Below are positions 23,498 to 35,094 of a stretch of 64,000 bases of DNA, piece by piece. A program made the position numbers and the translations under genes. Source of the DNA: Gonatopus flavifemur. Its lineage: Eukaryota > Arthropoda > Insecta > Hymenoptera > Dryinidae. The stretch covers positions 340,420 through 404,419 of the forward strand of contig JAFFJZ010000088.1 of the NCBI GenBank assembly GCA_018340375.1. The letters are read 5' to 3'. Positions within the stretch are counted from its first letter, which is position 1; the number at the start of each line of letters is the position of its first letter. A model generated the notes under the pieces. It searched no databases and had not been told where the DNA came from. It saw nothing but the letters and a program-made list of their open reading frames with translations.

Positions 23498-23500
<3 letters not shown>
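22090..23500. repeat. About 188-bp satellite, direct array then inverted array
   Basis: Five units in one orientation start near 22136, 22322, 22510, 22705 and 22888. Each has GGATGAGTTGTTGGTGGCAT, a TTCTATGGG block, GATCATGTGA and a TCGGATCGATC block. Near 23060 the orientation flips, and about 2.3 units run the other way to 23500. The junction makes a large palindrome with its centre close to 23060. Confidence 0.9.

Positions 23501-23501
<1 letters not shown>

Positions 23502-23530
<29 letters not shown>
23502..23530. repeat. (TA)n microsatellite
   Basis: It is 29 bases of alternating T and A directly before the CAGGGTGAGGC end. Confidence 0.95.
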
Positions 23531-23536
<6 letters not shown>

Positions 23537-24216
23537 GGTGAGGCATTTATCTTGAGACAACGAAATATCATGGTGGGATCACCTTTTTTGGAAAAATGTT
23601 TGATACAAAAGTTGTAGGGTATCAAAGAGGCTATTCAACAGTGAAGGTTAACTTCAAAATTTCAAATCGGATACGCCCTTTTGGTACAGTACGGTTTTAA
23701 TGAAATTCAACAAAATTCCGTGAACTTGAATGAACCCTAATGGAGTCAAAAATTTGATTCAAGGTTTTTGAATTTTGTGGATAATTATTGGAATGCACCG
23801 AAATTTTCTTGAATCCAGCTGAGTTTTGCTAATTTTCAATGAAAACCAAATGTGCCAAAAGTAAAGGGAATTCAACAGAATTTTATAAAATTTTTCCGTC
23901 AGGGATGTTGTCTATGCTAGATAATAATGAGGTTGAGATCAAGTGGAGGAAAGTAGGTGCCCTCTGGCACGTGTTCTCATTAAGATACAGTAAAGTGCTT
24001 TTGCAAGGATTTTTTTTATTTCTTTGAAACTCATTCAGGAGGGGTACTCATTGGAATCCCAGGGAAGCCTGAATAAGCACCACTCTGATGTGGATATGCT
24101 TCACAGTTGTGTACGATCTTTTGAAGTACGGATCAATAAATGCATTGGAGTTGAAGGTCCCCGATTTGAGCATTTCCTGGAATAAGTTAATTCCAAACAA
24201 AAAAACCATTCGAAAC

Positions 24217-24270
24217 GGTGAGAGGCGAGGGGAATCACCGAAAACAAGCACCCCGACGCACGGTGAGAAG
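24217..24270. repeat. Two partial units of the GTGAGAGGCAAGGGG repeat
   Basis: CGGTGAGAGGCGAGGGGAAT is followed by CACCG, with a second unit starting CGGTGAGAAG that is cut by the hAT-like insertion. The stem of this variant differs from the one at 9013-9300 but still pairs. Confidence 0.75.
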
Positions 24271-24326
24271 CAGGGTTGGAAAAAACCCGGGTTTTTTCTT
24301 CAAAACCCGCCCACTGGGTACAATCA

Positions 24327-24393
24327 GGTTTTTTCGGGTTTTTTCGGGTTTTTTCGGGTTTTTTCGGGCTTTTCCGGGTTTTTTCGGGTTTTA
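24327..24393. repeat. 10-bp tandem repeat (GGGTTTTTTC)n
   Basis: Six to seven units of GGGTTTTTTC with two variants lie at the left end of the hAT-like element. The right end has GGGTTTTTTCGGGTGGG in inverted orientation (about 29978-29996), so the array grew from the TIR itself. Confidence 0.9.
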
Positions 24394-24399
24394 TCAAAT

Positions 24400-24560
24400 T
24401 GGCATCAGTGATGCCAGTATTTCCTGGAGAAATCTTCAGATTTTCTGTCATTGGTCATTTCTTCCCAAATTGAAAATATGATTGGCCAGTTGTACAAGAA
24501 ATGACCAATCATTAGATGCTGAAGATTTTTCTAGGGAATACTGGCAATGCTGATTGGCAT
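24400..24560. repeat. Palindromic MITE (about 160 bp)
   Basis: GCCAGTATTTCCTGGAGAAA and CTTCAG on the left pair with CTGAAGATTTTTCTAGGGAA and TACTGGC on the right. The loop has paired GGTCATTTCTT segments. Confidence 0.7.
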
Positions 24561-24675
24561 TGGTTTCCTCTGATGATTCTTAGTATGACCTACTAATCTT
24601 CATTTTTATCGTACTATGTTATCATTTTCCGTATATGATGATATAGAATAATACATTTACATATGTATATTCCAT

Positions 24676-24794
24676 GGTAAGGGATCTTTTGGCCAAATGA
24701 ACATGATTCGACCACCGCTAGTCATTCCCTAGTGTTCTCTGAAAGCGACTAGTGATTGTCAAATCATGTCGATTCTGCCAAAAGACTCCCTACC
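24676..24794. mobile_element. MULE-type MITE, copy B (119 bp)
   Basis: It is the same family as 6209-6343 (shared centre CTAGTGTTCTCTGAAAGCGA). ATATTCCAT flanks it exactly at 24667-24675 and 24795-24803, again 9 bp. Confidence 0.92.
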
Positions 24795-25354
24795 ATATTC
24801 CATTCTACTTTATATTGTCACCAGGAAATACCGAATAAACTAAAAGTTACTTTTCATCTAATCTCTCATGTGAGCACCAATCTGGGATAAATTTTTGTTC
24901 GACTTTGGCCTGAGCTTTCAAGGTTGGGCCTCGATCAGATTGAAATTGGACCAAGATTTGTGTTTACATGAGCTGAAATCAATTTTGAAACTAGTGAAAT
25001 TTCCAAGTGCAATTTACTCCAACCGTTAACGCACTTTACTGCAATTCGATCAGCATCGCCACAATTCAAATTGGACGTTACAAATCCTTGTATTTTGTGT
25101 CCATTCTACTTTTGATGCAAGACCACACTGCACATCAAAACAATCTACCAAGTGGTTTTGCATGTTTCTTGCCAAATTGTTAAGGTGTCCACCTAGCAGT
25201 GCTGGGATTGAAAGAATTTTTTCCTCATTCGGGCATATTTAGAATAGTCTGAGGAATAGACTAGTTCCAGAAAGGGCACTAAATTAGTTAAACTATATAA
25301 ATTTTATCAAAATGAACAACACGATGATTAACTACAACTAAGACTTTCTAAAAT

Positions 25355-25566
25355 AGGGTGCACTACCCAGTAGATCAACGATTTATAAAAGAAGTAATTA
25401 TTAAAAATTTCTGCTACATTAAAGTAATTTGATTGTTTTCATAAGAAGTTGTTACTATTTTGAAAAAAACCGAATTATTTTAACGTAGTAGAAATTTTTA
25501 ATAGTTACTTCTTTTATGAATCTTTATTCCATTAGGCCATCGTTCATTTACTCAGTAGTTCACCCT
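25355..25566. repeat. Palindromic MITE with AGGGTGMACTAC ends (212 bp)
   Basis: The arms pair through AAAAGAAGTAATTATTAAAA and ATTTCTGCTAC. The target duplication is not clear. Confidence 0.7.
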
Positions 25567-25618
25567 CATTTTTATTATGATATTTTTTTAATAAAAAATA
25601 CAAAACCCCATATAAGTA

Positions 25619-25855
25619 CACTGAGGAAAAAAGTCATTGAGGCAAGAAAATATTTCATCCAATGGTAACTATAAAATATTTCTTTGAACCAATTGAATAT
25701 TATTCGAATGAATGAAATGGTTTTGACCGCATGAAGTATTTCATCAACTGAAAAACCATTTCATCCATTGGAGTAAAATTTCATTGATCTCAAGAAATAT
25801 TTTATAGATACCATTGGATGTAATATTTTGTCCCAATGAATTTCTTCCCTCAGTG
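25619..25855. mobile_element. CACTGAG palindromic MITE, copy 2 (237 bp)
   Basis: The ends are CACTGAGGAAAAAAGTCATT and, reversed, CACTGAGGGAAGAAATTCAT. The arms continue through ATCCAATGGTA and TATAAAATATTTCTT. TA flanks both ends. Confidence 0.85.
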
Positions 25856-26465
25856 TATGAAAAATAAACAGAGTTATCAAACTCATCCATTATGTAGATA
25901 TTAAGAATGAATATGTACCATTGTATTTGTACCGAAATATGAACATTCATATTCAAATTATGATTTTATGCTATTTTATTGAATCATATTAAATGCTGTC
26001 TCGTCATAATCAAAATCTACATTGTACAAATTGTTTTCCATTGAATTCATTTTCAATTATTAATGTTTATCTCCCATATTTTCTATACTTGAAGGAAGTT
26101 ATCACATTCTATTGACTAATAAGTGGAGGTGTGGTTTTTAGTGGAAACGTGTTTTTGAAATTTTCAACATTCCTCAAGCGTTTATAATCTGGCTAGGCAA
26201 TGCTTTGGAAGGTTTCGAGAATACAAAACGACGATCCAAAACAATGGCTAGTCGTACCACATATGCATGAAAAGTTCTGAGCAATTTTCACGGATTCGTT
26301 TTCATAAAAAAAATCACACTTCAATGAACAAGTCTTTCAACGGTATTCGAGCAACATTTGAACAAATCTCAATTAAATAACTTCCCGTATTTAGATCAGT
26401 GGAATTCCACTGGATCGCGATTATTAGTATTTCACTCCAATGCACTGCATTGGTGAGTATCCACT

Positions 26466-26725
26466 CATCGAAAAAAATTATTAGTTACCCTTACTCCAAA
26501 TTAGTTCCAGCAACTAGATACAGTTGTTGACCTTTGGATAACTAAAACAGGCGTTGGCTCAACTGAATTCAAATTTAATTTCTCTGACTTTAGTTGCTGT
26601 TACTAATCTGAAGTTGCCTTAACTACAGCTTTTATGACCGGCTTCTATTCTTTTATTACTCGGAACTCATTTTCACAACTAACTTCAGTTCATTCGATCA
26701 AATAAATTATTTTTTTCGGTGTTGA
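26466..26725. repeat. Possible MITE with CGAAAAAAATTATT ends
   Basis: ATCGAAAAAAATTATTAG near 26467 is inverted at AATTATTTTTTTCGGTGTTG (about 26705-26724). Only the ends pair well. Confidence 0.5.
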
Positions 26726-27065
26726 GTTTCCATGGTGTCTACTGGTCAGGAAAAGTCGGGAATTCAGGAATAGGTCGGGAATTCCGATAGGTCAGGAAAA
26801 AGTCGGGAATGAGTAATGAATTTCGAAAGTGTATCTCCTTTTCTTGAAATTTCGATTTCCAAAAATAACCGATCATTCTAATTATTCAGATGAGCTTGAA
26901 GTTTTGATTTTTTTGTGAGTGAGTCCACCTTTCTTGAATTCCTCGTATGTTTCATATGGATCTTTATTGTTTAAGGTTTCCTAGATAGCACAATGACTCT
27001 GAAAGCATTCGAAAAGAGTTCTCGAGAACCCTTGAGGAATCAATGGAATATCAGAGAATAGTAAC

Positions 27066-27503
27066 CCTGCTAAAAATTTCCTACGAACTTGAGAAATATC
27101 CTTAGATTTTGAGAAATATTCTCAGATTTTAAGAAATACTCTCCAATTTCCTGTCAAAGACTACTATCCTTTCGACCTGCATTTCTCTCCGGGATGCGGT
27201 AAAGCTCTACCGGTTGATATTATAGAACTTGAGAGGAATGTGTCTAGTTTTATCGTAAAATTTTCACACAAGGAATATCAGTTATCCGAAGAAAAACGAT
27301 TCATATTTTTCCATATAATTGATACTTCTTCTATAGGAATTTTATGATAAAATCACATATATTTCTCTTGAATTCTATAGAATACGATAAGAACCGATAG
27401 AGTTCTATTGTAAAGTTACGATACACCATCGTGAATTTTCGTTTCAGAAACCTCATTGAAACCGATAGAAAAATTTTATCGTTGTCTGTGGGAAATTTTC
27501 AGC
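27066..27503. repeat. Possible MITE with CCCTGCTRAAAATTTCC ends
   Basis: CCCTGCTAAAAATTTCC at the left and, reversed, CCCTGCTGAAAATTTCC at the right. The interior is rich in GAATTC/TAGAGTT-type weak palindromes. Confidence 0.6.
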
Positions 27504-28554
27504 AGGGCACTGGTTGTGCACTGGAAGTGTTCCTGTTCAATTGCATCAGAGATCATATTACTACTATGTGCGTTTACTGAATGTTTCATGAAAATGACTT
27601 TAAGCTGTGTTATTTTTATAAATATCCCTACGATAATTTTCGACAATTTTAATTCCAGTCCTCATTTTGTGCATCCATTTGTTCAAGTTTCGATGATAAT
27701 TCCTCTTTTTACTATCAACAGAATTTGTCAACTGATTCAAGGGTATTTAAGTGATGCAGGGTTCAGTTTTTTCTGACTTCATTCATTCAAAAAAGATTAC
27801 ACTCAACGTTAGATAAAGATAGAAGAAGCATCAGTTGAATGCTTTTAGAAGATTATCTATTTGGTCAGTGGCTATTCAGATGGAAACAAATTTTCCATCT
27901 CAACCAATAAGTCATACTCCAGCCAACACTACAACTTCGGGAACATGAAGCTTTAGGAACGTTCATTGAATGTTCCTGGAGGTTTGCGAACTTTCCTTGA
28001 ACGTTTGTTAAGGTTTATGTTCTCTTGGGGAATGCATACCCGAAGAAAAATAAGGAGTAATCCCTATTTAAATCGCGGTAGGTTTTACTCTAGCGCCCAG
28101 TCGATATATGGATGACTATTCTCGGAGTAAACGTTCTTTTATTGGAGTACTGTGTACCAATGTTCCAAAAAAATTCACTTTGTGAGGAATTAGCCGTACT
28201 AAAAATACCGTAGAAGCTACCAAAAAATTTTCACTAATTCTATGAAGTGAAATATACTCCTTCATTTTCGTTCGTCTAATGTATTCATCAAAAACTTTCC
28301 GCGAACTCTCAAAGTTCAGAAAGTATTCATTATGAAATAATCCTGAGCTGTTGTGCTGCATGGCTTTACTATCAATGCTTTCATCTAGAGCTGTCAAGAA
28401 TGATACGGACTCAAGCATCAAAAGGGGCGAGTAATTATGTGCCGACTTTTTTTTTAAATTATTTGATCAATAAGAATTCAAAATGCATACCGTCCATATA
28501 GCACACAGACACCTGGGAGGTATGTGAAAATATCTTGCAAATCAGAATTCTTAA

Positions 28555-28766
28555 CCCTCATCCTGACAACACATTTTTGTATTCTTTTGACAGTGTATTT
28601 TTCTAAATATTTCATTACTAAAATCCTGAGACTATGATCTCGAATCTCATTGATTGGGTCTTCAAAAATGCGCATAGTTAGTTTGCCCTGAACATATCAT
28701 TAAAACGATGTGATTTTCATTTCTCATTCAAAGTGAGTCTCGAAGACTCTACAGTCAGGATGAGGG
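28555..28766. mobile_element. piggyBac-type MITE (212 bp)
   Basis: A perfect 13-bp inverted end, CCCTCATCCTGAC, is flanked by TTAA on both sides (28551-28554 and 28767-28770). CCC ends with TTAA fit piggyBac. Confidence 0.8.
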
Positions 28767-28789
28767 TTAAAGATATCCTACCGTTGTCT

Positions 28790-28892
28790 AGAAGATGTCC
28801 CATGCAACACAATCAGAACAATTGAAGAACTCCATTATTTTTCAAGAATAACGGAGTTCTCGAATTGTTCTGATTGTGTTGTATAAGACATC
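28790..28892. repeat. Hairpin, 40-bp arms
   Basis: ATGCAACACAATCAGAACAA and TTGAAGAACTCC pair with GGAGTTCTCGAATTGTTCTG and ATTGTGTTGTAT, with a loop of about 20 bases. The size is like a small RNA precursor, but it is probably a MITE. Confidence 0.7.
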
Positions 28893-30471
28893 GTTTCACC
28901 CTTCAAATTACAAGGTACCTTCAAAACTTCTTTGTCTGCAAGAGTATTCGTGCTGTATTGAGTAATGATTAGGGCATATCTGAAATTTAGCTCTGGATAT
29001 GAATTTGAGTTTCTTCATGATCTGTTGACATGAAGAATCTAAATTATGAAAAATTTGTAACACTTGGGGGTAGTTATTCTGAAAATTCTCTCATAACCAC
29101 CAAAGATCACTGAAAGAGAGCGGAAACTCATATTCAGGGTCTAATTCTGGTCATACGATTGATTATTATGCATGTAAAATTTCCAGTGAACGCATGATTT
29201 ATGAAAAAAAACTACGTAGGATTTGACATCATTTTTCCTGATGTTCGAAAGCCTTCGAGTATTTGCGTTGCTGATCTTGTACAAATCTAGTAAATAATGT
29301 ACTGTGAGAAACTTTTTTGATTAATGACTATCTTTGCTCGTAAGCCAAGGATATTGAAAAATTCTAACTACGAGTACTCTCGATTCTCAGCAATTTTCAC
29401 CATCAGTAATGGTGGACTTGCTGAATGTTAGTGGTTTCATTGTATAGCGAGTTACTATCCTTCATGGTAAAAATTATTGAGAGTCGAAAGTGCTCGAGAG
29501 TCGAGTGAGCTCAAACTTGGAATTCTTCAATGTCCCTGACTGACGAACAAATATCATAATTCATCAAAAATCATTCCTCTCAGTGTTGTTTACATGTTTT
29601 TTTTTCACAAAATAATCAATCGCTGATATGTCGGGAAAATCTTGGAGAATTCTTGAAAAAGTCGGGAATAGGTTGGGAATTTCATTTCCAAAATTCAGTA
29701 GACACCATGGTTTCCCAATGAAATATGACTCATTTCGATCAATCATCATTTCGAGCTTTAGGTAAGCTTTCACTCACTGAATAGTGAGTATTAATTCATA
29801 ACGTACTAAAATTCATCCAATTCTATCCAGTGGGATACTTATAACTGTAGAATCAATGAAATTCTACTGATGCAAATTTAGAAAGAAGAACAACATGGAA
29901 AAATACATTGTATTAAATAACCATTCAATTGAGCACCATGTGGGTTTTTGACTGGGTTTTGAGGGTTTTCAATCCGTACCCACCCGAAAAAACCCACTGG
30001 GTCCAATTGGGTTGGACCCACAGATGCCAACCCTGGTGAGAAGACAAAGACAAACTCGTTTGATAACGAACTCGTTCAATTTCTAAGGTGACCTTCAAAC
30101 GACCTTGAAGGTCAAGGTCATTCCAAGATCCTACCTGTTTCAGCCTCCGTGTTGCACAACAACTCTCGTATGACAAAATTTCTTTTCTTTTGACTTCGGA
30201 ATCACCTTGGTATTGCCCCGACCTTGAGGTCAAGGTCATATCTCGACGTGAAATTTCGCGCTCTTTTCATTCCCGAGGTCGAATAGGGGGTGTCCGAGTT
30301 GAAATTTCGAACTTGACCTTTAAATGACATTGGAGATCGAAGTCAAGGACATTCCCAAGGTCACTGTTACATAGCCCCTTTGACAACCTACAACTTTCGT
30401 ATGAAACATTTTCCAAAAAAAAGTGATCCCACCAAGATATTTAGTTGTCTCAAGATAAATGCCTCACCCTG

Positions 30472-30769
30472 TATTTATGAATATGCTCCGCGATAAAAAT
30501 TTTAAGTCATATCATTCAACTAACGTCCATGAAAATGAATTCCTTACATGGGCCCCCAAGCATTTCACGCCTCGGGTCCCGTGATGATGAAAGACGGCAC
30601 TGGAACTCACGATCACAAGGCGCTCGAACCGTGAGAGGCAAGGGGACTCACGATAACAAAGCACTCCAATACATGAGAGGTCAAGGAACTCACGATAAAA
30701 AATTGACTTTCTTTTTTTCTCCTTCAAGATTATGTTAGTTATTCATTTTTTAAAAATGCTTCCCCGTGA
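30472..30769. repeat. Diverged GTGAGAGGCAAGGGG units with flanking sequence
   Basis: GTGAGAGGCAAGGGGACTCA near 30632 and a weaker unit TGAGAGGTCAAGGAACTCAC near 30674 follow an upstream partial unit (about 30600). No gene is supported in this stretch. Confidence 0.7.
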
Positions 30770-31430
30770 TCAACTCGAAAAACGATTTTTTAGGGGTTGC
30801 CCAAGATTTCTTAAAATTCTCAACACTGTAAGGATTTCTTTTTTCTATTAATTTCTTTCTCATCGCGGTAAAGTTGAGTACCTAAAAAATAGTAACTTCC
30901 TGAAAGTTACAGCTAAAATGTTTATTTTCACTCGTCACTCAGAATTTATGATTATTTTTCAATTCATTGATTTTGATGTCTTTGAGCCAAAATTTGTAAA
31001 TGGTAAAATTCGTGGAATCAACTAACTAATCTCATTCATCAATCTAATCGAATTTTAATTGATTTAATCTTTGAAATTATTTTGATTCATTTATTGGGGA
31101 AATTTATATTTTTGTGAAATATTGAATTTCTCTTTCATCTCGTGGGGTATACTCATCCATCAAGGTGCTAATTAATGGTACATATTGAATGATAATATGA
31201 ATTTTTAAAGGTAACTCGAAAACATCAAAAGCAATTGATTAAAAAATATTGATAAATTCTGAGCCTCCTTTCAAAGTAAATATTGCCCGCTGTAACTTTC
31301 AGCAAGTTACTCACTTGTTAGGTAATAGTTTCACTGCAACGAAAAGGGAATTGAAATATGAGGAAAGTGAATTTTAACGATTTTCAGAATTTTGAAAAAT
31401 CTTCAGCGCCCCCCAAAAAAATTTCTTTCG
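30770..31430. repeat. Imperfect long inverted repeat
   Basis: Arms of about 300 bp match when reversed: CTCGAAAAACGATTTTTTAG, TTTCTTAAAATTCT, AGTAACTTCCTGAAAGTTAC and AGAATTTAT blocks pair with their partners at 31140-31430. The centre is near 31100. Confidence 0.75.
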
Positions 31431-32009
31431 AGCCGATCTTGGCAGACCTTTAAACATAAAAAACTAACTTATACTGATACGAGACTCGAAAACAAAAAGT
31501 CGGGTTTTGCGCTACCGTAATGTTCATCAATTAATTGATTATTCATGTAAATCAATATAGATCGATATAAGTATAAGTATTTTTGTGAAACTGTATCAAA
31601 CCTTCGATGAACCTTCAATGAACGGTCCATCTATGTTTTCTAAAAGTATTTCGAGGTGGAAGTTTCAACCAGCCCTATCCGACTCCCTGACTAAACTATA
31701 GAAGACTTGGTATTCTTAGTGTAGCCAAAAACATTAAACCGATGGATTGCGCCGCTTGTGTTGGTGGGCTATTCCTTTTAATTTGATTGGACGACTGAAT
31801 AATAGGTATATTTTATGCAGCCCACCAAGACCATCAGCGTGATATGCGAATTAGTTCCATTTGGCGATAGTAAGGAACACAAAGAGTGGGGGAGTTAGAG
31901 AGGGCTGATTTCAACGCTTGTGAACCTAAAAATTAGTTTTCATGAACCTTCGCGAAGTAAGTTTTCATGAAGACCGAAGCTTCAGTCTTTATACAGATTT
32001 AATCTGAAC
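31431..32009. other. No supported gene
   Basis: It has ordinary AT-rich sequence with a GAACCTTCGCGAAG-type short palindrome near 31942. Confidence 0.4.
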
Positions 32010-32300
32010 CTTAAAGCATATACTACTGGAACGAGCAGATGCTACGGAGAAGTGTGGTTAGTTTGGATTGAAGATAGAATGGGAGTTCCGACTTTTAGGC
32101 AGTGCTATCTTTGTTTAAATCTCATTGGATAAAAAGAGAGACAACTCCTCAAAGTTGGATCTCTCTCTCTCTCTCTCAATTTAACCACACTTATTTTTAT
32201 TGAAATCATAGGCAATGCTCGCTCCAGTAGTATATGCTCTGCTCAGTAGTATATGCTCTGCTCCAGTAGTATATGCTCTGCTCCAGTAGTATATGCTCTA
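32010..32300. repeat. Inverted repeat with terminal 20-bp tandem and (CT)n
   Basis: AGCATATACTACTGGAACGA (32018 on) is inverted at 32216-32240 (TGCTCGCTCCAGTAGTATAT). The right end is then repeated about four times, unit GCTCTGCTCCAGTAGTATAT, to 32300. A (TC)n run lies at about 32159-32178. Confidence 0.8.
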
Positions 32301-32345
32301 AGATCTGAACGTTCGCCGAAGCTTTCTTCAGGTCTTATTTATAAA

Positions 32346-32388
32346 CAGCTCTAACATTAGATCTAACATTAGATCTAACATTAGATCT
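32346..32388. repeat. 13-bp tandem repeat (TCTAACATTAGAT)3
   Basis: Three exact or near-exact units. Confidence 0.9.
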
Positions 32389-33377
32389 AGTTCCTTTTGG
32401 TGAGATAATATCATTGTAATTTGGCATCTTTTGCAAGGGTCTCCCGTAATTCATTTTCCCATGCTTCAAATGTGTGATACGACACGTTGCGCATATGCTC
32501 AATGCAAACCTTGAATCCTGAAGACTAAAGGCAGGAGTGTGTAAAGTTTTAATAAGCTGCTCATGTTTTTCTGTAATAAGAAATTGTTCTGGCCTTTTTC
32601 CCAACGAAATTTACTAACCACAAGGTGCACACACTTTTTTCCTAATGACTTCATGTGAACATTTGAAATGATTCATTGTAACTTCATTTGTTGAATGTGT
32701 TGAGCATATATTCACTACATGAATTCCTATACGAAAACAAGAGGAATCTAGTTTGTTGTCAAAATAAAACACACTCTCAACCCGTTGTAGATGTGTTTCA
32801 GTTATCTTGTTATCATGAAATGAGTTGCTCTTTTCCTACAATACAAAAAATCTATGGTTAGAATGACAATACGATTGATTTCAAACCGAAATTTAGGTCA
32901 CAATATAGGTATCACAGCACAACTTCTGGTTTTAATCTCTATACCATTGTTATCAGCACTACACATTTCTCCAGTGTGTTTGGAATCATTATTATTGACA
33001 AGTAATTATGAGTATAACTAATTAGTTATTTTGTACTTCCTGGACTAGCAAAGTTTTGAATTATTGTGGGTTAAGTGGTCTGAATATAGTTTTAAAGATT
33101 TATATTTATCAAATGTCGATATAGAAGTTGCATAAAGTGCACTAAACCAGTACGAAGGCAATTCAATTTGAACCTGATAATGAGTTCCAAAACCGTATTT
33201 GTATTTCGACTCGGGTTTTATCATTTCGAATATTGTTTATTTATTCATCAACTGATAAATTGAATCTTTTAATGGCAGAGTACTTCAAGAAAATACAGCA
33301 CGAATAAAATACATACTAGTATCTGCGTTTTTTTTCTGACTACTGTCTATTCACCCTTTTTTTCACTTATCGTATAC
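32389..33377. other. No supported gene
   Basis: No intact frame with motifs and no clear repeat was seen. Confidence 0.4.
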
Positions 33378-35094
33378 AGGGTGAGTCAGAACGTCATGAA
33401 GTCCTACGGTGAGGATATTCCTGAGGTGATTTGGAGAAGATTTTTCCTTTGGCCAATTTTGATCTGAGGCCTAGTTTTAGAGTTATAGCCATTCGCAGTT
33501 GACCAATCGGGACGTTGCTATACCGTTGATACAGGGATGCCACTACGAACAGCTGACGCAGAGGGTTTAACTGAGTGTGAAGGGCAAAGTGAGGTATTTT
33601 CAGATGGGAAATATGAAAAAATGCGTGAATCCGAAGAATTGCACGGTATTCAAGACCAAGGATATGTATTTTGTATGTTGAGGATAAATTTCGATCGAGA
33701 TAAGGAACAAAGATTTTTGTAAAAATCAATTTTTCAAAAGTCACCTCATTCGACTCGAAATCACTCGAAACGTGTGAAAGAGTCGTTGAGAGGGCATTTC
33801 GGCCGTCGTAATCCCGTTAGAACTGAGAGGTCGATGACCGATTGTTGCGAAATTATTCTAAGTTCAATGACAGGTGCAAAAAATGAAAAAAATCGATTTC
33901 TCCGTCATTTCTGGACGCACAGATGTGATTCACTCCATTCTCTGTTCAGCTCGGCCTCCTCTTGTAGAATAAATGATTCTTGGTACCGGTTATAATAGGA
34001 CGTCGATGAATTCAGAAAAATTCACAAGTTCAATCACAAAGGAGGGACTTGTGAATTTTTGAAAACATCAATTTTTCAAAAGGCATCTCATTCGACTCAG
34101 AATCACTCGAAACGTGTGAAAAAGTCGTTTGGAGGGCATTTCGGTCATCTCAATCGCCTTAGACCTCACAGGTGGATAAACGATTGTTGCAAAATTATTC
34201 TAAGTGCAATGACAATCACATCTGTGTGTTCAGAAATGACGAAGAAATCGATTTTTTTCATTTATTGCACCTGTCATTGCACTTAGAATAATTTTGCAAC
34301 AATCGTTTATCCACCTGTGAGGTCTAAGGCGATTGAGATGACCGAAATGCCCTCCAAACGACTTTTTCACGTTTCGAGTGATTCTGAGTCGAACGAGATG
34401 CCTTTTGAAAAATTGATGTTTTCAAAATTCACAAGTCCCTCCTTTGTGATTGAACTTGTGAATTTCTGAATTCATCGACGTCCTATTATAACCGGTACCA
34501 AGAATCATTTATTCTGCAAGAGGAGGCCGTGCTGAACAAGGAATGGAGTTAATCACATCTGTGCGTCCAGAAATGACGAAGAAATCAATTTTTCATTCTT
34601 TGCACCTGTCATTGAACTTAGAATAATTTTGCAACAATCGGTCATCGACCTCTCAGTTCTAACGGGATTACGACGGCCGAAATGCCCTCCTAACGACTTT
34701 TCACGTTTCGGTGATTTCGAGTCGAATGAGGTGACTTTTGGAAAATTGATTTTTACAAAAATTTTTCTGTTCCTTATCTCGATCGAAATTTATCCTCAAC
34801 ATACAAAATACATATCCTTGGTCTTGAATACCGTGCAATTTCTCGGATTCACGCATTTTCTCATATTTCCCATCTGAAAATACTTCGCCCTTCACACTCA
34901 GTTAAACCCTCTGCGTCAGCTGTTCGTAGGCATCCCTGTATCAACGGTATAGCAACGTCCCGATTGGTCAACTGCGAATGGCTATAACTCTAAAACTAGG
35001 CCTCAGATCAAAATTTGCCAAAGGAAAAATCTTCTCCAAATCACCTCAGGAATATTCTCACCGCAGGACTTCATGACTTTCTGACTCACCCTGT
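33378..35094. mobile_element. Foldback element, arms about 830 bp
   Basis: The ends are CAGGGTGAGTCAGAACGTCA and, reversed, CAGGGTGAGTCAGAAAGTCA. The two halves are inverted copies along nearly their whole length, with a turn near 34250. Each arm also contains a direct duplication of a CAATTTTTCAAAAG...CATTTCGG module (about 33729 and 34070 on the left). TATA stands outside both ends (33374-33377 and 35095-35098), possibly the 4-bp target duplication. There is no coding capacity. Confidence 0.9.

Larger units (their letters stand above)
26731..29709. mobile_element. TIR element with CATGGTGTCTACTG ends, 5-bp duplication (2.98 kb)
   Basis: A perfect 14-bp inverted repeat lies at 26731-26744 and 29696-29709. 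It is flanked by GTTTC at 26726-26730 and 29710-29714. Subterminal GTCGGGAAT copies occur at both ends. No transposase was recognised. It is nested in the hAT-like element. Confidence 0.85.
24271..30035. mobile_element. hAT-like element with CAGGGTTGG ends, 8-bp duplication, heavily interrupted
   Basis: The ends are CAGGGTTGGAAAAAACCCGG and, reversed, CAGGGTTGGCATCTGTGGGT. GTGAGAAG flanks it exactly at 24263-24270 and 30036-30043. CAG ends with an 8-bp duplication fit hAT. No transposase is readable. Much of its length is later insertions (24400-24560, 24676-24794, 25355-25566, 25619-25855, 26466-26725, 26731-29709). Confidence 0.85.
23534..30471. mobile_element. TIR element with CAGGGTGAGGCATTTATC ends, split by a hAT-like insertion
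   Basis: An inverted repeat of over 100 bp joins 23534 onward to 30471 backward (CAGGGTGAGGCATTTATCTT then GAGACAAC, GGTGGGATCAC, AAAGTTGTAGG). Excluding the insertion at 24271-30035, the element is about 1.16 kb and non-coding. Its right half carries AAGGTCAAGGTCATTCCAAG and related blocks. The target duplication is unclear because the left end lies in the TA tract. The ends resemble those of 33378-35094. Confidence 0.75.

Noticed and set aside
28790..28892. microRNA precursor
   Set aside because: The arms are too long and perfect and the region is full of MITEs; no independent support.
30512..30738. Short frames on both strands
   Set aside because: They come from diverged copies of the 42-bp hairpin unit.
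34701..34895. Matching frames in both arms of the foldback (33537-33722 and 34701-34895)
   Set aside because: They are the same sequence read from inverted arms; there is no motif and the frame is short.
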